64,000 bases of DNA from Kitasatospora sp. NBC_01287 (GTDB taxonomy: Bacteria; Actinomycetota; Actinomycetes; Streptomycetales; Streptomycetaceae), in assembly GCF_026340565.1 (NCBI RefSeq), contig NZ_JAPEPB010000001.1, forward strand, positions 7,848,001 through 7,912,000, read 5' to 3'. Below, piece after piece: positions 40,572 through 49,500 of this stretch. A program made the translations under genes and the position numbers. Position 1 is the stretch's first letter; each line of letters begins with the position of its first letter. The notes under the pieces were generated by a model that had not been told where the DNA came from, searched no databases, and saw only the letters and a program-made list of their open reading frames with translations.

Positions 40572-41879
40572 CTACCGCACCCCCTGGCCGCCGTGGTCGG
40601 TGGGCAGCACCACCCGCACTTCGAGTCCGCCGCCGAGCCGCGGCCGCGCGGTGGCCTCACCGCTGTGCGCCTGCGCGACCGCGCGGACGATGGAGAGGCC
40701 CAGACCGGTGCCCCGGGCCGAGCCCACCCGGTCGGTCAGGCGGCGGAAGGGGGCGAAGAGCACCGGGATCTCGTGTTCGGAGATCACAGGCCCGGTGTTG
40801 CCGACCTGCGCCTCGGGCCCGTACAGCCCGCTCCTGGTGCGCACGGTGACCACCCCGCCGGGGACGTTGTAGCGGATCGCGTTGTCCACCAGGTTGCGCA
40901 GCACCTGCTCCAGCAGGATCGGATCGCCGGTGGCCGGGGCGGAGGAGAGGTGGCACTCCAGGGTCACCTGCTGGCGGTCCGCCTCGGCCGCCGCCGCGGT
41001 GACCACCGCCTCGGCCAGGTCGGCCAGGTCGAGCGGCAGCAGTTCGGTCAGTGAGTCCTCGGCCCTGGCGAGGGTGAGCAGCGCGTCGATCAGCTTCTCG
41101 TGGCGCTCGCTGACGGCGAGCAGGTTCTCGCCGAGCAGGCTGATCTCGGGCGGCGCGGTGGGCCGGTTCATGGCGACCTCGACCAGGGTGCGGCTGACCG
41201 CGATCGGGGTCTTCAACTCGTGCGCGGCGTTGGAGATGAAGCGTGACTGGCCGGCGAAGGCCTGGTCGAGCCGGTCCAGCATGCTGTCGAAGGAGTCGGC
41301 CAGCGACTTCACCTCGCCGGGCGGCGCCTGCAGGCTGATCCGCCGGTGCAGCGTGCGGGTGGCGATCCGCTCGGCGTGCGAGCTGATCACCCTGAGCGGG
41401 CGGACCATCCGGCCGGCCACCAGCCAGCCCGCGGTGGTGGCGACGACGCCCACGGCGAGCACCGTCAGGCCGCCCTTGAAGAGCAGGTTGCGCTGCATCG
41501 AGGTCAGGATGACGCCCTTGGTGGCCGCCACCGAGGACTGCTGGCGGACCAGGTACTGCTGGACCGCGGGTGCCAGGTTCGGGTCGTTCGCGTAGTGCGG
41601 GGAGAACGCGAGGTCGAGGCAGTAGCGCATCGAGTTGTCGACCAGCACGACGGTGACGGCCAGCACCGCGGCGGCGGCGACGAAGAACATCAGGCCGAAC
41701 ACCAGGGAGAGCCGCACCCGCAGGCTGCCGCGCCACTCGCCACCGCGCCACCCGTCACCGCGCCACCCGTCACCGCGCCACCTGCCACCGCGCCACTCGT
41801 CACCGGGGCCCGTCTCCCGGCCCGGCTCGGGACCCCGCTCGGGCCGTCGGTCGGACTCGGGGGAGGCCGGTATGCGCAT
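40572..41879 (-). CDS. Membrane sensor histidine kinase
   Basis: A 435-residue kinase. The N-terminus has a Trp/Arg/Gly repeat (about residues 25-50) encoded by five 15-bp DNA repeats. Transmembrane helices lie at about 52-78 and 138-160, enclosing a small external sensor loop of about 60 residues. A HAMP domain follows, then the phospho-accepting His in FISNAAHELKTPIAV, the N box NLVDNAIRYN and the G2 box GTGLGLSIVRAV. The type is VanS/EnvZ-like. It is paired with the response regulator downstream in tail-to-tail orientation and is divergent from alanine racemase, 210 bp away, hinting at a cell-wall stress role. Confidence 0.92.
   Translation of the reverse strand: MRIPASPESDRRPERGPEPGRETGPGDEWRGGRWRGDGWRGDGWRGGEWRGSLRVRLSLVFGLMFFVAAAAVLAVTVVLVDNSMRYCLDLAFSPHYANDPNLAPAVQQYLVRQQSSVAATKGVILTSMQRNLLFKGGLTVLAVGVVATTAGWLVAGRMVRPLRVISSHAERIATRTLHRRISLQAPPGEVKSLADSFDSMLDRLDQAFAGQSRFISNAAHELKTPIAVSRTLVEVAMNRPTAPPEISLLGENLLAVSERHEKLIDALLTLARAEDSLTELLPLDLADLAEAVVTAAAAEADRQQVTLECHLSSAPATGDPILLEQVLRNLVDNAIRYNVPGGVVTVRTRSGLYGPEAQVGNTGPVISEHEIPVLFAPFRRLTDRVGSARGTGLGLSIVRAVAQAHSGEATARPRLGGGLEVRVVLPTDHGGQGVR
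41731..41805 (-). repeat. Five tandem 15-bp repeats in the histidine kinase N-terminus
   Basis: The unit CGCCACYCGYCACCG is repeated five times without gaps. On the minus strand it encodes WRG-containing pentapeptides (GDGWR, GGEWR). Unit number can change without breaking the frame. Confidence 0.9.
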
Positions 41880-41989
41880 GGTGCCCGTTCGTCGTCGAGA
41901 TCCGCCGCGCGAGGGTCACGAGGCGTCACATCCGCGCGGCTCGGACGGATCCGGCCCGCGCGGAGCTCCCACAGTATCGGGGGGCGGTG

Positions 41990-42015
41990 TGAGCTGGGCG
42001 TGAGTGATCACCTCA
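41990..42015 (+). promoter_or_regulatory. OmpR-like TGAG direct repeat between histidine kinase and racemase genes
   Basis: TGAGCT (41990) and TGAGTG (42001) start 11 bp apart, followed by an inverted CTCAC at 42011-42015 around a TGATCA centre. The spacing equals that of the TGAGCG pair upstream of the response regulator. It lies about 85 bp upstream of the racemase start and could serve both divergent genes. Confidence 0.5.
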
Positions 42016-42089
42016 CCGGGGTTTAACGGCGGCTGGGCTGGAGTGTGGTGCGGAACTGCGGAACTGCGGAAGACAGGAGGTCGGTGCTC

Positions 42090-43493
42090 ATGCGGAGCGC
42101 GACGAGAGCACGGGGTGCCATGCCCCACGGCCGCCACGCGGCCCCCTCCGGAGCGGCCGGAGCGGCCGGAGCGGCCGGAGCGGCCGGAGCGGCCTGGGCG
42201 GCCTGGGCGGCCTGGGCGGCCGACCCGGTGCAGGCGGGTGACCCGGTGCCGGCGGGCGGTCAGGGCCAGCCGGCCGGCTACGCCGAGGCGGTGGTCGACC
42301 TCGGCGCGATCGCCCACAACACCCGCCTGCTGGCGGCGCGTTCGCGGGGCGCGCTGATGGCGGTGGTGAAGGCCGACGGATTCGGGCACGGCGCCGTGCC
42401 GGTGGCCCGCACCGCGCTGGCCAACGGCGCGAGCTGGCTGGGCGTCACCTCCACCGGCGAGGCACTGGCCCTGCGCGCGGCCGGCATCACCGCGCCGGTG
42501 CTCAGCTGGATGCACCTGCCCCACGAGGACTTCACCCCGGCGCTGCTGGCGGGGGTCGACCTGTCGGTCTCCTCCTACCTGCACCTCGCGGGCATCTCGG
42601 CCTGCGCCGAGCGCACCGGCCGCACCGCGCGGGTCCACCTCAAGATCGACACTGGGCTGCACCGGGGCGGTGCCGCCCCGGCCGACTGGGCGGCCCTGGT
42701 CCGGGCGGCCCGCGCCTTCGAGCAGCGCGGCACCGTGGTGGTCCGCGGCCTCTGGTCGCACCTGGTGGACGCCGACGGCGCCCCGGGTCGCACCGCGGGC
42801 CAGGTCCACGCCTTCGAGGAGGCCGTCGGGGCCGCCCGCGCGGCCGGGCTGCGCCCCGAACTGCTGCACCTGGCCAACTCGGCCGCCGCGCTGACCGACC
42901 CCGGCACCCACTACGACCTGGTGCGGGTGGGGCTCGGGCTGTACGGCGTCGAGCCGGTGCCGGGGCGGGCCTTCGGGCTGCGCCCGGCCATGACGCTGCG
43001 GGCCAGGGCCATCATGGCCCGCCCGGTGGCGGCCGGTGAGGGCGTGTCGTACGGGCACGAGTACCACGCCGAGCGGGACGGCACCCTGCTGCTGGTCCCG
43101 CTCGGGTTCGCGGACGGCGTGCCGCGCGCCGCCTCGGGGCGGGCCGAGATGTGGGCCGCCGGGGCCCGCCGCCCGGTGGCCGGCCGGATCGCGATGGACC
43201 AGTGCGTGCTCGACGCGGGCGGGGCCGAGGTCGGCGTCGGGGAGCCGGTGGTGCTCTTCGGGCCGGGGGAGCGGGGCGAGCCCACCGTGAGCGAATGGGC
43301 CGACTGGGCGGGCACCAACGCGCACGAGCTGCTCACGGGCATCGGTCCCCGGGTCCCCAGGCGCTACCTCCCGGCCCCCACGGCCGGACCTGCCACCGCC
43401 ACCGCGACTGCCACAGCCACAGCCACAGCCACTACCACCGCCACTACCACCGCCACAGCCACCGCCATGAAGGAGGACGGCCACCGTGCCTGA
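42090..43493 (+). CDS. alr: Alanine racemase
   Basis: A 467-residue PLP-dependent racemase giving D-alanine for peptidoglycan. The PLP lysine is in LMAVVKADGFGHGAV, close to the usual AVVKANAYGHG; the later YGHEYHAERDG carries the C-terminal catalytic Tyr region and RIAMDQCVLD the substrate loop. The core is typical, but the ends are unusual: an Ala/Gly/Trp low-complexity N-terminus (about residues 20-45, from 9-bp DNA repeats) and a Thr/Ala repeat tail (about residues 433-460). The ATG at 42090 follows AGGAGG. The ligase gene overlaps its end by 8 bp, so the pair makes D-Ala and joins it. A two-component system lies divergently upstream. Confidence 0.92.
   Translation: MRSATRARGAMPHGRHAAPSGAAGAAGAAGAAGAAWAAWAAWAADPVQAGDPVPAGGQGQPAGYAEAVVDLGAIAHNTRLLAARSRGALMAVVKADGFGHGAVPVARTALANGASWLGVTSTGEALALRAAGITAPVLSWMHLPHEDFTPALLAGVDLSVSSYLHLAGISACAERTGRTARVHLKIDTGLHRGGAAPADWAALVRAARAFEQRGTVVVRGLWSHLVDADGAPGRTAGQVHAFEEAVGAARAAGLRPELLHLANSAAALTDPGTHYDLVRVGLGLYGVEPVPGRAFGLRPAMTLRARAIMARPVAAGEGVSYGHEYHAERDGTLLLVPLGFADGVPRAASGRAEMWAAGARRPVAGRIAMDQCVLDAGGAEVGVGEPVVLFGPGERGEPTVSEWADWAGTNAHELLTGIGPRVPRRYLPAPTAGPATATATATATATATTTATTTATATAMKEDGHRA
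42150..42221 (+). repeat. Eight tandem 9-bp repeats in the racemase N-terminal coding region
   Basis: GGAGCGGCC is repeated five times (42150-42194) and then TGGGCGGCC three times (42195-42221). The units are in frame and encode Gly/Ala and Trp/Ala tripeptides, so length can vary freely outside the catalytic core. Confidence 0.9.
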
Positions 43494-44610
43494 CCAGAAC
43501 CGGATCCGTGTCGCGGTGCTCTTCGGCGGCCGCAGCGGTGAGCACGACGTCTCCTGCGCCTCGGCCGCGGGCATCCTCACCCACCTGGACCGCGCCCGCT
43601 ACCAGGTGCGACCGGTCCGCGTCAGCACCGACGGCGAGTGGGTGCCGGGCCCCGTCGACCTGGCCGCCGGCAGCTACTCGGCGCCCGACCTCGCACGGCT
43701 GCTGCCGGGCCGGGGCGCCGCTCCCTGGGCGAGTCTGGTGGACGCGCTGCCGGTGCTCGGCGCCGCCGACGTGGTGCTGCCCGTGCTGCACGGCCCGTAC
43801 GGGGAGGACGGCACGGTGCAGGGCCTGCTGGAGACGCTGGGCGTGCCGTACGTCGGCAACGGGGTGCTCGCGAGCGCGGCCGGGATGGACAAGGACGTCA
43901 CCAAGCGGCTCCTCGCCTCGGCCGGCCTGCCGGTGGCGGCCTCGGTGCTGCTGCCCCGGCGGGAGCACGGGTTGACTCCCGGCGATCGGGAGCGGCTGGG
44001 CCTGCCGGTCTTCGTGAAGCCCGCCCGGGCCGGCTCCAGCCTGGGCGTGACCAGGGTGGACTCCTGGGACGCGCTGGAGGCGGCGGTGGACCACGCCCGC
44101 GTATCGGACAGCAAGGTGCTGGTGGAGGAGGCGGTGCTCGGGCGCGAGGTGGACGTCGCCGTGCTGGAGCATCCCGACGGCCGGCTGGAGGTCGGGCCGG
44201 CGCTGGAGATCCGGGTGCGCGGCGGGCAGGCGTTCTTCGACTACGACGCCAAGTACCAGGACAGCGCGACCCGGTTCGAGATCCCCGCCAGGTTGCCCGC
44301 AGGGATCGCCGAACGGCTGCGGGAGATGGCGGTCGCGGTCTTCGAGACGCTTGGCTGCGCCGGGCTGCTGCGCATCGACTTCCTGCTCAGGGACGGCACG
44401 GAGCCGGTGGTGAACGAGGTGAACACCTTCCCGGGCTTCACCGCCACCTCGCAGTACCCGCGGATCTGGGCGGCGACGGGCCTGCTGTACGAGGAACTGC
44501 TCGACGTGCTGATCGCCACGGCCCTGGCCGGCGCCGCCGACCGGTCCGCCCCCGGGGCCGGTGCCGCCGCGGGCCGTACCGCCGGAGCCCGCCTCACCGC
44601 GGCCCGGTGA
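43486..44610 (+). CDS. ddl: D-alanine--D-alanine ligase
   Basis: A 374-residue ATP-grasp ligase. It begins RVAVLFGGRSGEHDVSCASA and contains VLPVLHGPYGEDGTVQGLLE, FVKPARAGSSLGVTRV, the omega-loop FFDYDAKYQDSATRF and the metal site EVNTFPGFTATSQYP. The omega-loop with its AKY segment is that of D-Ala-D-Ala ligases, not the His-containing loop of VanA/VanB D-Ala-D-Lac ligases. The product is the dipeptide for the lipid II stem. The GTG at 43486 follows AAGGAGG and overlaps the racemase stop by 8 bp. The last 25 residues are Ala-rich and dispensable-looking. A small coupled reading frame starts inside its stop codon. Confidence 0.93.
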   Translation: MPDQNRIRVAVLFGGRSGEHDVSCASAAGILTHLDRARYQVRPVRVSTDGEWVPGPVDLAAGSYSAPDLARLLPGRGAAPWASLVDALPVLGAADVVLPVLHGPYGEDGTVQGLLETLGVPYVGNGVLASAAGMDKDVTKRLLASAGLPVAASVLLPRREHGLTPGDRERLGLPVFVKPARAGSSLGVTRVDSWDALEAAVDHARVSDSKVLVEEAVLGREVDVAVLEHPDGRLEVGPALEIRVRGGQAFFDYDAKYQDSATRFEIPARLPAGIAERLREMAVAVFETLGCAGLLRIDFLLRDGTEPVVNEVNTFPGFTATSQYPRIWAATGLLYEELLDVLIATALAGAADRSAPGAGAAAGRTAGARLTAAR

Positions 44611-44894
44611 CCCCTCCGACGCGGCGGCGGGTGCTGGGTGTGGCCACCGTGCTGCTCGGCGCGGCCACCTGCGCCGCCTCGGTGGTCGACGCCCCCACCC
44701 TCCCGCAGGAGCCGGCCGCCCCGGAGCCGGCCGCCCCGGGTCCGGCCGCACCTCAGCCGCCGCCGTGGGACCTCGCCGGTACGCCGTCCGCCGACGCCCC
44801 GCGTACCTCCCCTCCCCGCCCGTCGCCCCTGCCGCGGTCGGACATCACTGCCGGGCGCCCCCGCGGCGGCGGGGCCGGAGCAGCAGCGGGGTGA
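44607..44894 (+). CDS. Possible small exported protein coupled to ddl
   Basis: A GTG at 44607 overlaps the ddl stop (GTGA) and opens a 95-residue frame. Its first part, TRRRVLGVATVLLGAATCAASVVDA, looks like a signal or lipoprotein-type leader with basic start and hydrophobic core; the rest is Pro/Ala-rich without a known domain. The last 50 bp overlap antisense with the convergent membrane-protein gene. The coupling and leader favour a real gene, but the composition of high-GC DNA can produce such frames by chance. Function unknown. Confidence 0.4.
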   Translation: MTPPTRRRVLGVATVLLGAATCAASVVDAPTLPQEPAAPEPAAPGPAAPQPPPWDLAGTPSADAPRTSPPRPSPLPRSDITAGRPRGGGAGAAAG

Positions 44895-45294
44895 GGGCCA
44901 CCGCGGCGATCGCCTGGGCCCAGACCACCCGGGTCTTGTCGGCGTACCAGATCGGCTCGTACATGTTGGGCAGCGGCCCGTGCGCGCCGACGTCGACGTA
45001 CCGGTAGAGCAGCAGGGCGGCCAGCCCGGCGACGGCGACCAGCCAGGCGAAGGCGTCGCCGATCCGGTGGCGCCAGAACAGGACGAGCAGCACGGCCAGG
45101 CCCGCCGCGGCGCCCTCGGCGCGGAAGAGCGTGCCCTGGCTGATGCTCGCGCTGACGGGGTCGTACCGGTCGGCCAGGTGGAGGTGGATCGCGGCGTCGA
45201 CGGCCAGGCCCGCCGCTGCCAGCAGGCGCAGCGCGCCGCGCACCAGCTCCGCGGGTCCGAGGGTGCGGGTCGGGGGATCGGCGGGCGGGGTCAC
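44845..45294 (-). CDS. Small four-helix membrane protein of unknown function
   Basis: A 149-residue integral membrane protein with about four helices (LVRGALRLLAAAGLAVDAAIHLHLA, AGLAVLLVLFWRHRIGDAF in part, the AWLVAVAGLAALLLYRYVDVG segment and the final VVWAQAIAAVALTPLLL), ending in a basic tail. The HLHLADRYDPV segment is frequent in uncharacterised streptomycete membrane proteins. The GTG at 45294 follows GGAGG. It is convergent with the ddl operon. I do not recognise a function. Confidence 0.75.
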   Translation of the reverse strand: MTPPADPPTRTLGPAELVRGALRLLAAAGLAVDAAIHLHLADRYDPVSASISQGTLFRAEGAAAGLAVLLVLFWRHRIGDAFAWLVAVAGLAALLLYRYVDVGAHGPLPNMYEPIWYADKTRVVWAQAIAAVALTPLLLRPRRRGGARQ

Positions 45295-45699
45295 GGTGCC
45301 TCCAGGCTGGGCGAGGGCGGCACGGCGTCCGCTGCGGACAGCCCGCGCGAGCGGGTCGGGTGTGCGCGGCCGCGTGTGCGCGGTCGGGTCCTCGCCGGCA
45401 GCGGCGACCGTCTCTCCAGCATGCGCGCCGATCGCGGCCGCGGCGACCATACGGCCCTGGGCGGCGATCCGTACCGAATCCGTCCCCTCGGGGCCGCCTG
45501 AGGCCGAGGGCGGGTGCGTCGGCGGCCCCGGTCCGGGTCGGGGCCGCGCGGCGCACGGCGTACGGGGCACGGCGTGCGGCCGTGCCCGGATCGCGACCTG
45601 GGATCAACCGCCAACTGACCTACCGCTGACGTGCGCTGGTGTAGTGTCAGTTCTCCTCGCGATGGGGCGGATCGGCCGGGGCGGGTGTGGAGGGCAGCG
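45295..45699. other. Gene-free interval upstream of the alpha/beta hydrolase
   Basis: No supportable gene is seen in these 405 bp; open frames here have poor composition and no ribosome sites. TAGTGT at 45642-45647 is a candidate -10 for the downstream hydrolase operon, without a convincing -35. Confidence 0.5.
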
Positions 45700-46545
45700 G
45701 TGGCACAGGTCGTCGGAGTGCACGGAATCGGGTGGACCTGGTCGTCCCGGGCGGAGATCGCCGAGGCGTGGCCGGCCGCGCTCCGCAAGGGGCTGGAGAA
45801 CGGCCGCTCCCCGCACGCGGACACCTTCTCGTTCGAGCCCGCCTACTACGGGGCGCTGTACAACATCGGCCCCGGCAAGAGCGCCGGTGAGCCGCTCTAC
45901 CAGGCCGCCGACCTGCGCGCCGGCTTCGAGCTGGAGCTGCTGGAGGAGCTGGCCGAGGGGGTGGGGCAGGCGGCCTCCGCCGACGGGCCGCAGGCGGCCG
46001 CGGCCAAGGGCGCGCTGGTGCGGAGCCCGCAGACACTGCTCAACGCGCTCCTGAGCGTGCCGTACGTGGGCGGGGCGACCAGCTCGGCCTTCATCCGGCT
46101 CTTCAAGCAGGTGCACCGGTACTTCGAGGAGCCCGAGCTGCGGGCGGCCGTCCGCGCCGAGGTGGTGGCCGCGGTGCGGCCCGACACCCGGGTGGTCGTC
46201 GCGCACTCGCTGGGCAGCGTCGTCGCGTACGAGGCGCTCTGGGCGCACCCGGAGTGGCGGATCGACACGCTGGTGACGATCGGCTCCCCGCTGGGCCTGC
46301 GGAGCGTGCGCAAGCGGCTCGACGCGCCGGGGGAGGGCCACCCCGGGCTGCCGCCGTCCGTGCGCCGCTGGGTCAACGTGGTCGCCGACCAGGACGTCAT
46401 CGCCCTGGCGAAGCGGCTGAAGGGCCGCTACGGCCCCGCCGTCGAGGACTTCCCGGTCACGAACCCGCTGCGGGGTGTCCACAGCGCCGACTGGTACCTG
46501 CAGAACCTGCGCACCGCCCGTGCCGTCGGCGCAGCGCTTGGCTGA
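45700..46545 (+). CDS. Intracellular alpha/beta hydrolase (PGAP1/lipase-like)
   Basis: A 281-residue serine hydrolase. AQVVGVHGIGWTW gives the first strand and oxyanion loop (HGIG), and VVVAHSLGSVVAYEAL holds the nucleophilic serine (about residue 170). The final His is probably in GVHSADWY. It lacks a signal peptide. Such hydrolases sit in bacterial conflict loci as lipase or esterase effectors. The GTG at 45700 follows GGAGGG. The caspase-STAND gene starts inside its 3' end (26-bp overlap), so it belongs to the same translational unit and probably works with the NTPases. Substrate unknown. Confidence 0.82.
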   Translation: MAQVVGVHGIGWTWSSRAEIAEAWPAALRKGLENGRSPHADTFSFEPAYYGALYNIGPGKSAGEPLYQAADLRAGFELELLEELAEGVGQAASADGPQAAAAKGALVRSPQTLLNALLSVPYVGGATSSAFIRLFKQVHRYFEEPELRAAVRAEVVAAVRPDTRVVVAHSLGSVVAYEALWAHPEWRIDTLVTIGSPLGLRSVRKRLDAPGEGHPGLPPSVRRWVNVVADQDVIALAKRLKGRYGPAVEDFPVTNPLRGVHSADWYLQNLRTARAVGAALG

Positions 46546-49500
46546 GCGCTGGTTCCTGCTCGCGGGCGACGGCGACTACGCGCAGTCCACCGGCCTGGAA
46601 CCGCTGACCTTCGTGGCGCGCGAACTCGCCCTGATGCGCACCGCCCTGACCGAGCTGGGCATGACCGAGATCGGGCCCCCGCCGCCGGGGGCCGGGGAGC
46701 GGGGACTCGGCCAGGCCCGCCAGGCGCTGGTGGACTGGCAGCGGACGCTGCCGGTCGGCCCCGCCCACCCGCCGCCCCTGGTCCTGGTCTACTGCACCGG
46801 CCACGGCCTCCAGCGGCGCGCCGACCGCTGGGGCCTCGTGCTGCCCGAGCACACCTCCGCCCAGCCCAGGACGCTCTCCGCGCTGGACATCGTGGAGCCA
46901 CTGCTCGGCAGCCAGGAGGAGGGTCTGCCCCAGGTCGGCCAGGTGATGCTGGTGCTCGACGCGTGCTTCGCCCAGCTGGGCGCGCTGCAGGGCATCCAGC
47001 AGATCTCCGGTCTCGCGGACGAGCTGCGGGCCACCGGGTTCGACGTCTGGCTCGTCGCGGCTTCCCAATCCGTCGAGAAGGCGCGGCAGTTGGTGTTCGT
47101 CCGGGCCTTCCGGGAGGCGCTGCGCGGAGCCGACGGGCGGGCGGCCGTGCTCGATCCCGACCGGCTGGTCGAGGCGGTCAACGCGCACATCGAGGGGCCG
47201 CAGCAGGTCTGGATCGCCCGCTCGGGAACCCGCTCCTGCGAGGTGCTGCCGGACCCCGGGCACATGCCCGCCGCGCCCCCGCGCCTGGACCGCGAGTGGA
47301 GCAACGTCGGCCGCGGACTGACCGGCACGACACCCCGGCCCGGCTGGTTCTTCTCCGGCCGGGCGGCCGAGCTCGACGAACTGCGGCACCACCTGGCCGG
47401 GTTCGGCGCGTCCGGCCTGCTCGTGCTGCGCGGTGCGACGGGGACCGGGAAGAGCGCCCTGCTCGCCCGCCTCGCCATGACGGGCATCGCCGCCTGGCGC
47501 CGCGAGGTGCCGCCGATCGAGCGCCGCCGCGGCTCCCTGCCGCCGCAGGACGGCGTCCACGCGATCGTCAGCGCCAGGCCGGCCACCACCGACGAGCTGG
47601 CCCGGCGGATCGGGCGCGCGCTCGACCTGCCGCTCGGCCCGCACGCGGGGCCCGCTGAGCTGATCGACACCCTGGAGCGGCTGCCGCGCCGCGCGATCCT
47701 GGTGGACGACATCGACCGGGCCGGCACGGACCCCGCCCTGCTGGTGACCGAGCTGCTGGAGCCGCTCTGCCAGTACGCCGACGCCACGATCGTGCTGGCC
47801 GCCCGCCCCGCGCCCGGGACGGACGCCCTCTGGGAGCGGCTCGGCGTGCCGGTGCGCACCCTGGCCGCCGACCCGAAGGCCGTGCGCGCCTACCTGGGCG
47901 CGTACCTGGAGCACCGCACCGGGGCGTTCGCGCGGCAGGACGGCGCGGCGGAGGTCGCGGTGGTGGCCGACGACCTCGCGGAGGCGTGCCACGGCCACTT
48001 CGACGCGGCCGCCCACGCGGTGTTCACGTTCCATGAGAGCCAGGGGGACCTGGCCGCCGCCCGAGCGGCGGCGGGCAGGAGCCTGCGCCTGCTCTACGGC
48101 GAGCTGCTCGGCGCGGCCGCCGGCCGCCCCGGCAACTGGGCCGAGGCGATGCTCCGCCCGATCGAGGCCGCGGCGGCCGGCGGAGCGCGGGCCGGGCTGA
48201 CCGCCGCGGAGTGGGCCGCGCTCGCCACCGCGCTGGACCCTGCCGGAGCGGCCCACCGCCCCGAGGACGCGCGGGCCGCCGCCGAACTGCTGGGCCCGGC
48301 CGCGCTGCCGCACGGGGCGGGCCCAGCAGCACGGACCTGGCGGCTCGCCCACCCGCTCGAACCGGGCCGGGACAGTTCGAAGTTCGCCGCCGCCGTGCGG
48401 ACCGCCCTGCCCCCGGACGGCCCGCCGGCCGACCGGGCGTGGGCCGTCGCCCGGCGGGCCTGGCTCCTCGCCGACCTGGCGCGGCAGGACCCCGAGCGCT
48501 TCCGGGCCGAACTCGACCTGCCGGACTTCTGGCTCTCGCTGCCGCCCGAGGTCGCCGCCCGCCTGGTCGGCGACCGTCCGGGCCTGCTCGGCTCGGCGGC
48601 GCTCCGCGAGGCCGTGCGGTCGCTGCCCCCGCAGAGCCCGCCCGGCGCCAGGGCGTTCCGGTTGAAGTCCGTCCTGCTGAGGGGCGGGGCCGCGGAGCAG
48701 GCCACCGCGCTGGACATCCGCCGCTTCGGCTCCCCGGTCGGGCTGCGCTGGGCCGCACCCGAGGACGACGAGCCCCCGATCACCACCGAGCTGGCCGTCG
48801 CGGAGGGATACGCGCTGACGGCCCATCACGACGGCTCGCTGCGGCTCTGGGAGACGGCCACGGGATCGGTGGCGGCCGTCCTGGCGGCGGCGCACTCCGG
48901 CGGGGTCCCGTCGGGCCTCTCCCTCGCCGTCGTCGACGGCCGGCCGGTGGTGGTGGCCGCGACCGGGGGCGGCGCGCTGCTCTGGCGCCCGGACGGCGCG
49001 GGCGGGGAGCCGGTGCCGCTGCCGCCGTCGCTGCTGGCCCCGGGCGAGGCGTTCGCGCTGCTGGCGGACGGGCGGCTGGCGGTGGCGCGTGGCGGGGGCA
49101 TCGAGGTCACCGAGCTCGGCGCTCGGCCCCGGGCGGCGGCACCGCCCCTGCGCATCGGCCGTCCGGTGAGCCGGCTGCTGGCTGTCGGCGGAGCCGCCGC
49201 GGCCGGCCTGGTGGTGGTGGAGGCCAGGGGCACCGTCACCACCTGGCCGATGGCACCGGGGGCCTCTGCGGTGCGGCCCGCCCCGGTCCTGGCGGCGGCC
49301 GGTGCCCGCCTCGCGGTCGCCGCCTCCGGGCGCACGCTCGCCGCGGTGGGAGCGGACGGCCAGGTGTACGTGTGGGGGCGGGGCGCCGCGGTGGGCGGCG
49401 GGACGGCCCGGCCGCTCGCCGCGCCCGGCTGCCTCGCCGTCAGCGACCAGCTGGTCGCCACGGCGAGCGGTGGCCGCCATCCCGCGCTCACGCTCCGGCC

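Noticed and set aside
42090..44610. Glycopeptide-resistance (van) operon
   Set aside because: No vanH or vanX is present and the ligase has the D-Ala-D-Ala omega-loop with AKY instead of the VanA-type His loop.
45291..45824. Minus-strand reading frame upstream of the alpha/beta hydrolase
   Set aside because: No ribosome site, Arg/Pro-rich composition, and antisense to the start of a well-supported gene.
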